Source: Primula veris (taxonomy: Eukaryota; Streptophyta; Magnoliopsida; Ericales; Primulaceae). From it: a stretch of 64,000 nt of DNA. Location: the NCBI GenBank assembly GCA_963682055.1, contig OY821742.1, positions 10,509,752 to 10,573,751 of the forward strand. Direction: 5' to 3'. This document shows positions 11,637 through 22,993 of this stretch, piece after piece (positions within the stretch are counted from its first letter, which is position 1; every line of letters begins with the position of its first letter). Below the pieces are notes generated by a model. It was not told the origin of the DNA and made no database searches. It saw only the letters and a program-made list of their open reading frames with translations. Position numbers and translations under genes: made by a program.

Positions 11637-12818
11637 TTGCCTCAGAATAGATATAATCAAGCTATTACTAACAATATTGATATTTGGCATAAAAGGCTTG
11701 GTCATGTGAATTATAAAACATTGGATAAGCTTGTTAAGGAAGAATTAATAAGAGGAATTCCTAAGCTGAGTTCTAAAACTCAAAGTGTGTGTGGTGATTG
11801 TGCAATAGGCAAGCAAACAAAGAGTATTCACAAAAGTACTAGGCAAATCTACACTAAGAGAGTCCTAAAACTCCTTCATATTGACTTAATGGGTCCTATG
11901 CAAACTGCTAGTATAGGTGGTAAGAAGTACATTTTGGTAGTTGTAGATGATTTTTCTAGATACTCTTGGGTAGTGTTTTTAAAAGATAAATCTAAAACTT
12001 TTGAACTCTTTAAAATTCTATGCTTAAAACTGCAAATTGATAAAGTTTCCACCAGTGGAAAAATTGCTAGGGTCAGAAGTGATCATGGAACTGAGTTTGA
12101 AAACAGCAAGTTTAGAGATTTTTGCAACTCCTTAGGTATAAGTCATGAGTTCTCTGCACCAAAGACTCCACAGCAAAATGGCATAGTTGAAAGAAAGAAT
12201 AGAACCATTCAGGAAATGGCTAGAGTTATGCTCAATTCGAAGAAACTTGCCAACAGATTTTGGGCTGAAGTTGTTAACACTGCTTGTCATATTGCTAATA
12301 GAGTATACATTACTAAAGGCACTACCATGACTGCTTATGAAATATGGAAAGGTAGAAAATCCAATGTTAAGTATTTTCAAGTTTTTGGGTGTGTATGTTA
12401 CATTCTTAGAGATAGAGAACATCTTGGTAAATTTGACTCTAAGAGTGATAAAGGGATCTTTCTTGGTTATGCTCAGAATAGTAGAGCTTTTAGAGTCTTT
12501 AATCAAAGAACAAACTGTGTTATGGAATCTTATAATGTGTTATTTGATGACTTAAAAGATGTGGATGAGACTACAGGTGATGATGAAGAGTTAGAAATGA
12601 CAGGAAAAGAAACTGAAGAAAGTCAGCAAACAAGAAGTCCAACAGTGGTTGGAAGTCCAGTTGCAACTGAGGTTGAAACCGAGGTTGAAACCCAGAATAC
12701 TGCTGAGTCTGAAGAAGAAGAAGAAGAAGAAAGTTCTCATATTCAATCAACTAGCAAGCCTCGCTATGTAAGGACTCAGAAAAATCATTCTCTTGACAAT
12801 GTCAGGTATGAAAACTAG
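11637..12818 (+). pseudogene. pol: copia integrase with GAG-pre-integrase domain
   Basis: The zinc-binding GAG-pre-integrase segment comes first (WHKRLGHVNYKTLDKL, CGDCAIGKQ). The DDE core follows: HIDLMGPM (first Asp), VRSDHGTEFEN (second Asp), and QQNGIVERKNRT (catalytic Glu). The C-terminal part has VFGCVCYILRDREHLGKFD and GIFLGYAQNSRAFRVFN, typical of copia. After about 12560 it becomes an acidic linker that includes in-frame copies of the GTTGAAACC motif. A stop at 12816-12818 coincides with a frameshift into the RT frame. Confidence 0.88.
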
Positions 12819-14400
12819 AGGTAAAAGAAATAATGTTGTTCACTTTGCTTGTTATATTTGTCAGTTAGAACCTAAGAATATAAAAGAAGGTTTAGAAGAT
12901 AGTGAATGGATTTTAGCTATGCAAGATGAACTGTCTCAATTTGAGAGAAATGATGTATGGACTTTAGTACCCAGACCTTCTAATAAAAATGTTATAGGGA
13001 CTAAATGGATCTTTAGAAATAAAAGTAATGAAGATGGGGTAATTATCAGGAATAAAGCCAGGTTGGTAGCTCAGGGTTATACACAAATTGAGGGAATTGA
13101 TTTTGATGAAACCTTTGCTCCTGTAGCTAGAATTGAATCTATTCGAATGCTACTCTCTCTTGCATGTCTGTATGATTTTAAATTGTTTCAACTTGACATT
13201 AAGAGTGCTTTTCTGAATGGTGTGATTAATGAAGAAGTTTATGTTTGTCAACCTAAGGGATTTGAAGATCCTAAATTCCCTGAACATGTCTTTTTACTGA
13301 AATAGGCTTTGTATGGTTTAAAGCAAGCTCCTAGAGCTTGGTATGATAGATTAACCAAGTTCTTAATTGAAAAAGGTTTCAATAGAGGGGGAGTTGATAA
13401 AACTCTGTTTACTAAGAAAACTACGAGGGATATTATCATTGCTCAAATCTATGTTGATGACATAGTGTTTGGTTCCACTTCTGGTAATAGGATAGATGAA
13501 TTCATTTCTGATATGAAGAATGAATTTGAAATGAGTGGTGGAGGTGAATTAACTTACTTTCTAGGATTGCAAGTTAAACAGAATGAAAAAGGCATTTTTC
13601 TATGTCAGAGTAAGTATGCTGATAATCTTGTTAAGAATTTTGGTCTAAGTGAGAGTAAAGAGAAAAGAACCCCTATGAGTACCACTTTAAAACTGTCCAA
13701 AAATGATAAGGGTAAGAATGTGTGTCCAAGTCTCTACAGGTCTATGATTAGAATTCTCCTTTATTTAACTGCTAGTAGACCAGATCTTTACTTAAGTGTA
13801 GGAGTTTGTGCCAGGTATCAGGCAAATCCTTTAGAATCTCACCTTCTAGCTGTCAAAAGGATTTTAAGGTATGTAAAAGGTACAATTCATCTAGGTCTAT
13901 GGTATTCTAAAGACACAAACCATTTTCTTATTGGCTATTGTGATGCTGATTGGGCAGGAAATATAGATGATAGAAAGAGTACTTCTGGTGGTTGTTTTTA
14001 TTTTGGGAACAACCTTGTTTCTTGATTTAGTAAAAAGCAAAATTGCATCTCTTTATCTACTGCTGAGGCAAAATATATTCCAGCTGGAAGTGGATGTACT
14101 CAACTCATTTGGATAAAACAGATGCTTAATGATTATAATGTTAAACAAGAAATATTAACTTTGTTTTGTGATAACAAAAGTGCTATAGATTTGGCAAAGA
14201 ATCCAGTTCAACATTCCAGAACTAAACATATTGATCTAAGGCATCATTTTATCAGAGAACTAGTTGAAGGAAAAAGCTTAATTTTAGAACATGTTTCAAC
14301 TGAAAGACAATTAGCAGATATTTTCACAAAGCTCATTGATACTAATAAATTTGAATCTTTAAGAAGTGATATAGGGGTATGTCACTATGGATCTAATTGA
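12793..14400 (+). pseudogene. pol: copia reverse transcriptase and RNase H
   Basis: The RVT_2-type reverse transcriptase is clear: WTLVPRPSNKNVIGTKWIF, ARLVAQGYTQ, DETFAPVARIESIR, KSAFLNG, ALYGLKQAPRAWYDRL, and the catalytic YVDD near 13450. The Ty1-type RNase H tail follows (YCDADWAG, STAEAKYI, TLFCDNKSAIDLAKNPVQHSRTKHID within about 13935-14250). In-frame stops at 13303-13305 (TAG) and 14023-14025 (TGA for the Trp of SWFSKKQ) break it. It would copy element RNA into cDNA in the particle. Confidence 0.9.
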
Positions 14401-15235
14401 ATACTCTTGCTATGTATGTCTATTTTGAGTACATTTAATACTTTTTAGTTCTAGAGGTAAGTATTTATTGAGCTTTGAAGTTTTTATCTTGAAAAATCCG
14501 CTTTTTGGTGTCTCAAAAACAGATGTGAGGTAACTTGTCTTATAACCTCTCTGGTAATAGAGTTGCAAGCACAAAGTGCACTTTTTAAATAGTGGTTGCA
14601 AGTTCAGTTGCAACCCCAGTTGAAACCACATGCTCGTAATACTGTTTGCAAGCTCAGTTGCAACACCAGTTGAAACCTCATACTCATAACATTGGAAAAA
14701 TTCAATGATTGTCCTAAGGCTGTTGTACCATCTATGATTCACATAAAAGTGATCTATTAAAATGAAAAAGGCAAGACAAAGTCTGGTTTTTTTTTTTTGA
14801 CATCACTTATACTCTTTCCTTGCTGAGATCATCAAATTAGTTTTTGTGTAGAGATGAAAATGAATTTGCTCATATTAAGCTCTTAAAATCTAATTTCTAT
14901 TAAAGTTACTCTGTGATAAACATATCTTCTTGAGTACATTGCTAAATTCCTTTTTTTCAATAGTTTAAATATCTTGTTTTATTGCTATCTTCTCTTGATT
15001 CAAGTCAAAATTTCCTTAAAATCTTCAACTACTTAGAATTCAAAATTTTGGGTAAATTTGTTTACAAGGAATGTTTATCTATATTATTTGCTGCATTTAT
15101 CTTTTTGAAAACTGTTTCCTTCGTGATTTCAGTGTGTTTAATTTTTAAATTTCTGTTGGTAAGATATTTCCTTAATTCTAGCAAAATCTGTTTCAAAATT
15201 GATTTGAGTGTATCTTTTTCTAATTGTAAAGAGAT
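14401..15235. other. Spacer between pol and env-like ORF
   Basis: Non-coding internal region of the copia element. It has several GTTGCAAC/GTTGAAACC motif pairs at about 14580-14680 and otherwise A/T-rich sequence. Confidence 0.6.
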
Positions 15236-16678
15236 TTGGACTTAATTGCTATTTATACTAATCTTTTTTATCCCAAATCTGTAACAATATCAGAATTACT
15301 CTCTCTCTCTCTTTCAATTAAACAGAACCCTAAGTTCTCTAAAACCCACTGCGAAGTTCCAAGTCCAGTTGCAACCCTAGTTGAAACCATGTCTTCCAAC
15401 ACTCCTAATAACCCTAATCTCAACATTAATGATGACTGTACTCTTAGGGATTTCTTGTCTAAATCTACAACCAGTCCAGGCTCTAAGGCCAAGGTAAGTG
15501 AGTCTTCTTCTTCTAAGAAACATAGGACTAAAAAACGTGCTAGGAGAAATCTAGAGGATGATCCTATATCTATTGGTTTTTCTTATAAACCCATATTCAA
15601 TGAGGTTGATCCTCGTTTCTGGAATAGGAAGATGTTTAGGAGGTTCAGGTCTTTTGCTAGTAGGGAAATTCACTGTGAAAGGAGACTAAATTTGGTTAGT
15701 TATCAGCACATACAGGTGCATGTTGAGAAATTGTTGTCTGATGTTGGTTTAGATAGAACTATTGGCTATGCTAATTCTTATTATCCTGCTGTTGTTAAGG
15801 AATTCTATGCTAATCTAAGTAGCAATGCTTTTGATGAGGGTAACCCTGCATATGGAAGAGTATTTTTGAGGGGTCTAACTTTAGATTTTACCCCTAAGTT
15901 AATCAATGAATTTCTGAGTACTCCTAATCCTTCTGAGAATAGTGTTGAGTATGACATGGAAGTTATAGCTCTAGTCCTCACTGGAAAGAATAACAGATTT
16001 GATGGCACTTCCATCAAGACATCCTCTCTCACATTGTGTGCTGCTATGCTACACAAAATTGCTAGCTTTAATTGGACTCCTACTAAACAACCCTCTAAAG
16101 TGAACAAAGAAATGGCCATTTTTCTCTATAAGATCATGTCTTCATTGCCAATTAACTTTGGTAATCATGTTTTCAATCTGATAAGAGATTTCAGTGATAC
16201 TAACTCATCCTCCATTCTGCTACCCTTTCCCTGTCTGATCACTGGACTGATTATGACTCAAGTCACACCTATTTCTGCAACACATCCTATTAGAATCTCC
16301 TCTGAACCATCTGAAAGATGTCCTCCAGCCCTGTATATTTCTGCAAAACTACTAAAGAAAGGGCATATCAATGACATATCTGGAGAAAAAGGAAAATAAA
16401 AGGAGACATCTAGTGCTCCTTCAAAGAAGAAAGGTGTGAGGTGGTATCTGCAACAAAAGCTGGCTTACAATCAAGAAAGAAGAGCTGAACTAGATGCAGA
16501 TGATTATCAGATCAAGAAGCTACTGTTGAATCTCACAGAAAGTGAGGATGATGGTGACAGTGATGCAAGTCACAGTGATGATGGCTTCTCCATAAGCAGT
16601 GAAGAAGAACAGCAGGATGTAGTCAGAGATGAACCTCTAAGAGAAAAGGCACCTCCTTCAGACATAGCTCATGACTAG
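15236..16678 (+). pseudogene. env-like third ORF of SIRE-type copia element
   Basis: One frame runs from 15236 to 16678, interrupted only by TAA at 16397-16399. A likelier start is the ATG at 15389 (MSSNTPNNPNLN). The protein has a Ser/Lys-rich N terminus (nuclear-localisation-like KKHRTKKRARR). A globular middle follows (FYANLSSNAFDEGNPAYGRVF, then LTLDFTPKLINEFLSTPNP), resembling the putative plant transposon protein family found in third ORFs of SIRE/Maximus and gypsy elements. The tail is acidic. I see no clear signal peptide or fusion segment, so env-like describes position, not proven function. Confidence 0.7.
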
Positions 16679-17091
16679 TTTGTCTGGATTATGACAAATA
16701 GGGGGAGATGAAGAAAGTTTATTTTATGCTTTGAGTTACAATTTCAATTTCTGTACTAAGACTTCATGTTTTTAAGTTTCAGTTTCAATTACAATTGCTG
16801 TGTTAAAACTATGTTGTGCCAGTATGTTTGGCCTTATTATTTCTGCAATTTTCTTCTGAAATTTTATCTGTCTTTAAAATTGAATATGTTATGTAACTCT
16901 GGTGAATGGATGGATATTCTGTGCTTATATGATACCTGCTATTCTAACTTGCAGGGGGAGCTTAAATAGGTGTTACAAAAGAACTGATAAATGAAATACA
17001 GTAAAAGACTGTACTACTAACATATTTGCAGGTAGATTACTGTTTATATAAACTTAGATGATTTGTCAAAACCAATGACAAAGGGGGAGAT
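16679..17091 (+). other. 3' untranslated part and polypurine tract of the copia element
   Basis: Non-coding sequence ends with AAGGGGGAGA at 17081-17090, the primer for plus-strand synthesis, immediately before the 3' LTR at 17092. Other GGGGGAG runs occur at about 16700 and 16955. Confidence 0.8.
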
Positions 17092-18308
17092 TGTTAGGAC
17101 CATATTTCTGGTCTAAATACTATTTGTTGTCTATTGGTTTGCACTAAATAATCCTAACTGTTTATTAAGAACTAAGACAGTGTTGTTAGGTTTTAAGCAA
17201 TGTTGCAACCTCAGTTACAACCCACTAAGACAGTGTTGTTAGGTTTCAAGCAATGTTGCAACCTCAGTTACAACCTACTAAGACATCATTGTTGGTTTCA
17301 AGTAATGTTGCAACCTAAGTTGCAACCATAGTTCCAACCTACTGTTCTGCAGGATTCTGTCTAGTTCTGTAATTCTGCATTACTATTCTTTAATGTCAAT
17401 TATTTGTTTAAAGTATGCAGGATATATTCTCATATGCTCTTAAAGGTTTAGTTCGTTTATATTGAGAATATTAAAGTGGTAAGGAAAAATGTTTCCTAAA
17501 AGATATAAGGAGATTAGTTTATAAAGATATGTTTCCTTTAGATATGTAAATCAATATCTCTATTCTTATAATCTTTATCACTTGTTTCAATCTTTGTTCC
17601 TTAACAAATTCAGTATGATTCGTTTTAAGATTGAATGAAATATGGAGTTAATGTTTCATATGTTTATTTAAAGATATTATCTCTAAAAAGATATTATCTT
17701 ATATGTTTTCTTGTTAAAGGAAAAGACTAACTCCTATTTCCAAGCTAATTATTAAACAGGTTTTATCCTATTGGAGTCAATCCTACGCTGAAGAGACTTG
17801 TGTTACATGGAAAGATTGAAGTCAATCAAAAGAGTCAAAGCAATCATAAAAGATCTTGAAGACAAGAAGATTGTTTTTACTTATATAAATAGTTGATAAC
17901 CTAGCTTGTAAAAAGGTGTGTGTTCTAAATTATAAATAACTCATTCTTGAGAGAATACACAGTGAGCTTTAAAAAGAAAACAATGGTGGGATGCCATTGA
18001 TTTTTAAGTGATAGTTATAGAGTAGGAGCAATATAGAGATAGGCAGAAAAACCTTGAGGGAGTCTAAGAGTTTTTCATTAAGACTTGAATCCTATATTTT
18101 AAGCTTTTTATAATATGATAATCTGGATAAGTGCCCCGGAGACGTAGCCCAGTTGGGTGAACTCCGTTGTTAAATGTACGTGTGATTTACTTCAAGTACA
18201 TTTAAATAAACTGTTCTGTCCATTAATACACTTGGTTCCAACTGTGGTTGCAACATCACTTGGAACCTAACTGCAAAACTGCAACTAGAACAGCGGATAG
18301 GAATTTCA
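17092..18308 (+). repeat. 3' LTR of the SIRE-like copia element
   Basis: It has the same length (1217 bp) as the 5' LTR, begins TGTTAGGACC, ends AATTTCA, and is followed by the target duplication AGGAC (18309-18313). It carries the same 53-bp tandem units. Confidence 0.93.
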
Positions 18309-18556
18309 AGGACTAACTTAAATTAGGGCTTTTTTGGTTGTGGATTTTAAGTGAAAAAGATGGAAAAGTATGATTTTTTATTTTTTTTACAATTTTGTAC
18401 AGTAACTATACTATCCAATTTTTTTGCGATTTTGTACACTATACTACCAACTTCTCTATTTTAGTCCCTATACTACCATTTCTTGTCAGTTTCATACACT
18501 TGCGTTCGAATTAACAGAAAAAAAAAATGATGTAATGTAAACCTTTTCCATCCATA

Positions 18557-18661
18557 CTTAGGGTTAAAATGGTCATTTAAGGCGTGAATTATTAATTACA
18601 GTATTTCTTTTGAAGTATATTGTGTTCATTATATCCGAAAATGACCATTTAACCCTAAGTA
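18557..18661. repeat. Short inverted repeat, possible MITE remnant
   Basis: CTTAGGGTTAAAATGGTCATTT near the left end pairs with AAATGACCATTTAACCCTAAG near the right end with a single-base indel, leaving about 55 bp of loop. No coding capacity and no target duplication identified. Confidence 0.5.
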
Positions 18662-18734
18662 TAAATTGTTGTGTTTTTTTACTATAAGAGTATGGAACAA
18701 TTTATAGGAAGAAAGAGGAGATGAGTATGAAGCA

Positions 18735-19505
18735 AAACGAATCGAACAGGACTCTATTCATGTTTATGTTCATAAACTAAAACACGTGTTCATGTTCAGT
18801 TCATGTTCATTTAAATACGAACGAAAATTTAACAAACATGAACCGAACGTTTGACGAGCTAAACATGAGTTATTCGTAAACATTCAATATCATTCAAAAC
18901 ATTCAAGAATTAAAAAATTATAGTAATTTTTTTTTCTAGTTAAAATATATTTTAATTTTATCATTTATTATTATATTGTTTACTATGATAAACTTGTCTA
19001 CACATAAATAAATAATTAGCTAATTAATTTATTTTACATTATAACACAAATTTGTCTTAGCTTTTAAGTTTATATATTTTAATAAAGTATAAATTCTTTT
19101 TTACATAACATACGTGTAATTGATTACTTTCACGAGTCGGACAATTAACAATAAAATCAGTGCAATGTATTTATAGTACAATGATATAAATTATATTAAC
19201 AACTTTGAAATAATACAAACATATCGTTAATATTATTATACCATAACTAAGTTTATTAATTTCTAGTAATACTAGTTTTGTATATTGTTAATAGTTTTAG
19301 CTTTTTATTTTATCAAATTTTATATATAGTTACACGAACACGAGTTTAGGCGAACCGAACAGAGTCTTATTTATGCTCAGCTCATTTAGTAGACGAACAA
19401 TATATTCTTCTTCATTATCATGTTCGTTTATAAATGAACGAACATGAACCGAACATTAACCGAGCCGAACACGAACGATTCCACGAACAGCTCATCTCAT
19501 TTACA
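18735..19505. mobile_element. Non-coding element with GTTCATG-type inverted ends
   Basis: Both ends are dense in GTTCATG/GTTCGTG motifs: direct on the left (18750-18890), complementary on the right (19330-19500). The centre is very A/T-rich and has no open frame. This looks like a non-autonomous DNA transposon with subterminal repeats; class and boundaries are uncertain. Confidence 0.45.
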
Positions 19506-20536
19506 GTCGTAGGTGTTGGGAAGGAACAGACCAGATAGTAATTTGATTAATTTGCAAAATACTCCCTATAGATTTCAGTAAAAATTCAATTATGTCACTA
19601 TATTTCTATTTGCAATATTTCTTACACTCGTATTGTAAGTTTAGATCAGTTTTTAATATTCTATTAGAGCAAATATTTCATGGATAATCGCCTAAAATAA
19701 TGGTATAGATTACTTCATCAATCATGTGGTAGTTTGATTTTATAAGTTGATTTGGTCTGGAAAAAAAAGGGGTAAAATAACAGATAAATTTCGTTTCGAG
19801 ACGTCATAGTTTTTAATAGAGAGTACTCCATAATACATTAATTTTGAAAATTTCAAATGCTGAAGAGATTGTTCTCCTCGGCGTAGTACTCAATAAAAGT
19901 TTATTTATTGTGAAATTTTGTCTCGGGTATTTAGAAAAGACCATTTCTTACTTTTATCTCGGACCTCAAAACAATACATGACATATATAAAACATTATAT
20001 ATATACACATACATATACATGTACGATTGCGTGTGTGTATTTTACATCGTATCGGAAAATCTTGTAATTTTATTAGTATTTGAATTTAAAGACTGTGTTA
20101 GTTATAATTTGGTGCAAGGTGAAACAATGGGTACTAAATTATTTTTAACACAATGATTATGATTTTCTAATAATCAATAGTGTCAGGGTACCACCAGCTT
20201 TTTTAAATTCTTGTTATTCTTTTTTATTTTAAATTAATATTTTAGGACAATATTTGTTAATTAATAATTAAATTATAAATACAAACCGAATCTTTTTTAA
20301 ACTATCATAGACCACTTCTGTTATAAACTAAAATAATGGAATATCTATGACGTGACATTCAACATATATATGTACCTATTTGTAAGTTTTCTAAAATAGT
20401 ACCAATAAGTTGACATGTAAAGAAACAACCTAAATTCATCAAGAAAACAAGAAAACAAGAAAACAAGATGCTAGAATGCATTAATTATTGAACATTGGAG
20501 TGTTATTTAATTTTCCAAAACTATGATAATCAATCT
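19506..20536. other. A/T-rich intergenic sequence
   Basis: No gene seen. The part from about 20370 to 20536 is homologous to the 3' flank of gene B (26570-26774), for example the ATAAGTTGACA segment, and belongs with the relic exon C. Confidence 0.5.
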
Positions 20537-20606
20537 TCACTTAGCTCTGTTCTTAGCTTTCAACATAAATGTATAAATGAATGCATCTTTTTTGAGTTTT
20601 TCGAGC
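20537..20606 (-). pseudogene. Relic C: orphan last exon of an oligopeptidase B-like gene
   Basis: A 70-bp exon, the same length as exon 11 of gene B, follows an intact AG acceptor. It encodes LEKLKKDAFIYTFMLKAKNR and ends at a TGA (20537-20539). The matching residues in B are [20 protein letters not shown]. Its downstream flank also matches that of gene B. No other exon of this copy is visible upstream; the sequence there is a truncated copia element. It is therefore the 3' stump of a third gene copy on the same strand as B. Confidence 0.82.
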
Positions 20607-20934
20607 CTGTATTATATATATATATATATATATCAATCAAACACATCTAAATACATGGAGGCAATTTTTGATAGTTATCTTTTCAAACTATTAATTTAAG
20701 AGTTGATAGCACTTTCAAAATATTTATTGCAAATTAGTATTACTTGTCAATATATATATAAACCCAACACATTTGGCCCAGCAAAAGAAAACGTAAAAAA
20801 AATTGAAAAAATTAAAATAAAATCAAGACAAAAAAAAAACTAGACAAAAAAAAATTGAAAAAAATGTAAAAAAAAAAATTATAAAAAAATCCAGAAAAAA
20901 TAGAAAAATTGGAAAAAATTTCAAATTCACGACA
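20607..20934. repeat. (TA)n and A-rich low-complexity tract
   Basis: A TA microsatellite sits at about 20612-20632. At about 20795-20925 there is an A-rich run of AAAAATTG/AAAAAT-like units. It marks the truncated end of the copia relic that follows. Confidence 0.6.
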
Positions 20935-21489
20935 CATTACCCTTTTAAAATCCTCAAATAACTTCGGATTATTTCCCGTAAAAATCAAATCATCAACGTA
21001 TAGGCAAGCAATCAACACATCACCATTTTTATCCATTTTTACATAAAGAGAATGCTCATGGGGACACCTTATAAGATTATTTTCTTGGAAATACTTATCA
21101 ATTCTAGTATTACAAGCTCTCGGGGCTTGTTTCAAACCGTAAAGCGTTTTTTTCAATTTTAAAACTTTATTTTCAAATCCCATAATCTCATAACCCCGTG
21201 ATTGTTGCAAATAAACTTCTTCTTCTAAATTTCCATTTAAAAACGCCGATTTTACATCCATTTGTTTTATTTTCCAATTATTTTGAACGGCCAAAGAAAT
21301 TAAAAATCTAATAGCTTCTAGACGACCTACGGGAGCAAATACCTCATCAAAATCGATGTCAGCCCTTTGTTTGTATCCTTTTGCGACCAACCTTTCTTTA
21401 TATTTTTCGATTTCTCCTTTTGCATTTTTTTTCTCTTTGTAAACCCATTTAGCACCAATAGCCTTGTGCACTTTCGGTAAATCCGTCAA
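20935..21489 (-). pseudogene. pol: copia reverse transcriptase fragment
   Basis: It is an open RVT_2-type segment: KAIGAKWVYKEKKNAKGEIE, RLVAKGYKQRADIDFDEVFA, KSAFLNGNLEEEVYL, KTLYGLKQAPRA and the catalytic LYVDDLIFTGN. It ends at MCREFEI, where the homologous region stops and T-rich sequence (minus strand) begins. Thumb and RNase H are lost. Confidence 0.88.
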
Positions 21490-21492
21490 CTC

Positions 21493-22700
21493 TCACGTAT
21501 CATTTTTTATTATCGAGTCCATTTCCTTATTCATAGCTTTTCTCCAATTTTTATTTTTCATCGCCTCTCCATAACCTATCGGTTCACAACCAACAAAAAG
21601 ACAAAATAGAATAACATTATCAACATTTTCCGTTACCTCATATAACTCTTGCATAGTGCGAAAATGTGACGTTCTTTCGCTAGAACTTTCGTCAATTGTG
21701 GATTGAGGTTGGACTTGTGATTGTTGTGATGGAGGTGGAGTAGCGAGCTCTTCTTCCATTTCGATTTGCTCTTCTTCTTCATCGTCATAATAAGGGAAAA
21801 AATCGTAATCGTCTTCCTTTTTGTCCCAATCCCATGTTCCCTCTTCATCAAACTCAACATCTCGACTAATAACAAATTTTTTATTTCCGGATTATATAAT
21901 TTATAACCTTTCGCCTTCGAGTCGTAACCGATAAATAGAAACTTTTTGCTTTTGTCGTCTAATTTGGACCATTTTTGATCCGGAATATGAGCATACGCAA
22001 TACTCCCAAAAACTCGTAAGTGAGAAATAACCGGTTTTCTTTCGCTCCATGCTTCCTCGGGAGTTTTACCCCAAACACTTCAGGATGGAAAACGGTTCGA
22101 TAAATAAACTGCTCTATCCACGGCCTCGGCCCAAAACCCTTTTGGAACATTTTTACTTTTAAGCATGCTACGAGACATATTTAAAAGAGATCGGTTTTTT
22201 CTTTCAACAACTCCATTTTGTTGTGGGGTATAAGAAACCGTCAAAGGACGAAAAATTTCATTTTCTTCTCAATAATTTTCAAAATCATTTGAGAGAAATT
22301 CTTCCCCTCGATCCGATCTCACAGAATTTATTTTGTGACCACTTTTATTTTCAACACGAGCTTTAAATTTTTTGAAAGCATCAAAAATATCGGATTTTTG
22401 CTTCAAAAAATAAAAACAAGTCTTTCGACTAAAATCATCAATAAAAAGAGCAAAATAATTGCTTTTTTCAAGAGAATTTGGTTTAATAAGACAACAAATA
22501 TCTGTATGAACAAGTTCCAACGGCTTTTTAGCTCTTGTAGTCGCTTGTTTCGGAAAACTTTTCCTCGGTTGTTTTCCAAACAAACATGCCTCACAAAGTT
22601 CATAAACATGATCAATATGAGGTAAGCTTTTACCATATTTTTACTACTCAACAATTTCAAACCACCAAAATTAAGGTGCCCAAATCTCAAATGTCAAAGC
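21493..22700 (-). pseudogene. pol: copia integrase of the truncated relic
   Basis: Shifted frames carry LVHTDICCLIKPNSL, FIDDFSRKTCFYFLKQKSD, SVRSDRGEEFLSNDFENY, then TPQQNGVVERKNRS and GFWAEAVDRAVYLSNR, the DDE integrase core of copia. LRVFGSIAYAHIPDQK and FLFIGYDSKAKGYKLYNP follow. A stop lies right after FENY (22269-22271). The Asp and Glu catalytic positions are present but in different frames, so this is a relic. Confidence 0.82.
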
Positions 22701-22993
22701 CACAGTTTTTCTTTAAAACACGCTTTCAAATATTTAGCCACAACATTTTGAATATTCAAAGAAAACATTCTATTTTTCGACATCGGGACTTTTGCAACCA
22801 AATTCCCACTTTTATCACTTAATAAAATATTATAATTTTTCGAATAAATATCATAGCCATTTTCCAAAATTTATCCCAAACTCAAAAGATTAGACTTCAT
22901 ATTTGGCAAATAATAAACGTTCGAGATAAAATCATTTTCTCCATTTTTCAATTGGATTAAGACTTTTCCCTTTTCTTTCACCGGAATTTTAGA

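Larger units (their letters stand above)
8208..18308 (+). mobile_element. Complete Ty1/copia element, SIRE/Maximus-like, with env-like ORF
   Basis: Two 1217-bp LTRs (8208-9424 and 17092-18308) bound the element, with target duplication AGGAC at 8203-8207 and 18309-18313. Order: 5' LTR, primer site, gag, protease, integrase, reverse transcriptase/RNase H, a third env-like ORF, purine tract, 3' LTR. Integrase before RT makes it copia; LTRs over 1 kb, two zinc knuckles and a third ORF point to the SIRE/Maximus group. The LTRs differ by a few percent by eye, implying a fairly recent insertion. All coding parts contain stops or frameshifts, so this copy is non-autonomous. Confidence 0.95.

Noticed and set aside
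15236..16678. True envelope protein
   Set aside because: No convincing signal peptide, transmembrane pair or fusion region could be read; only positional env-like naming is justified.
18735..19505. Assigning the GTTCATG-rich element to a superfamily
   Set aside because: No clear terminal repeat boundary or target duplication was found.
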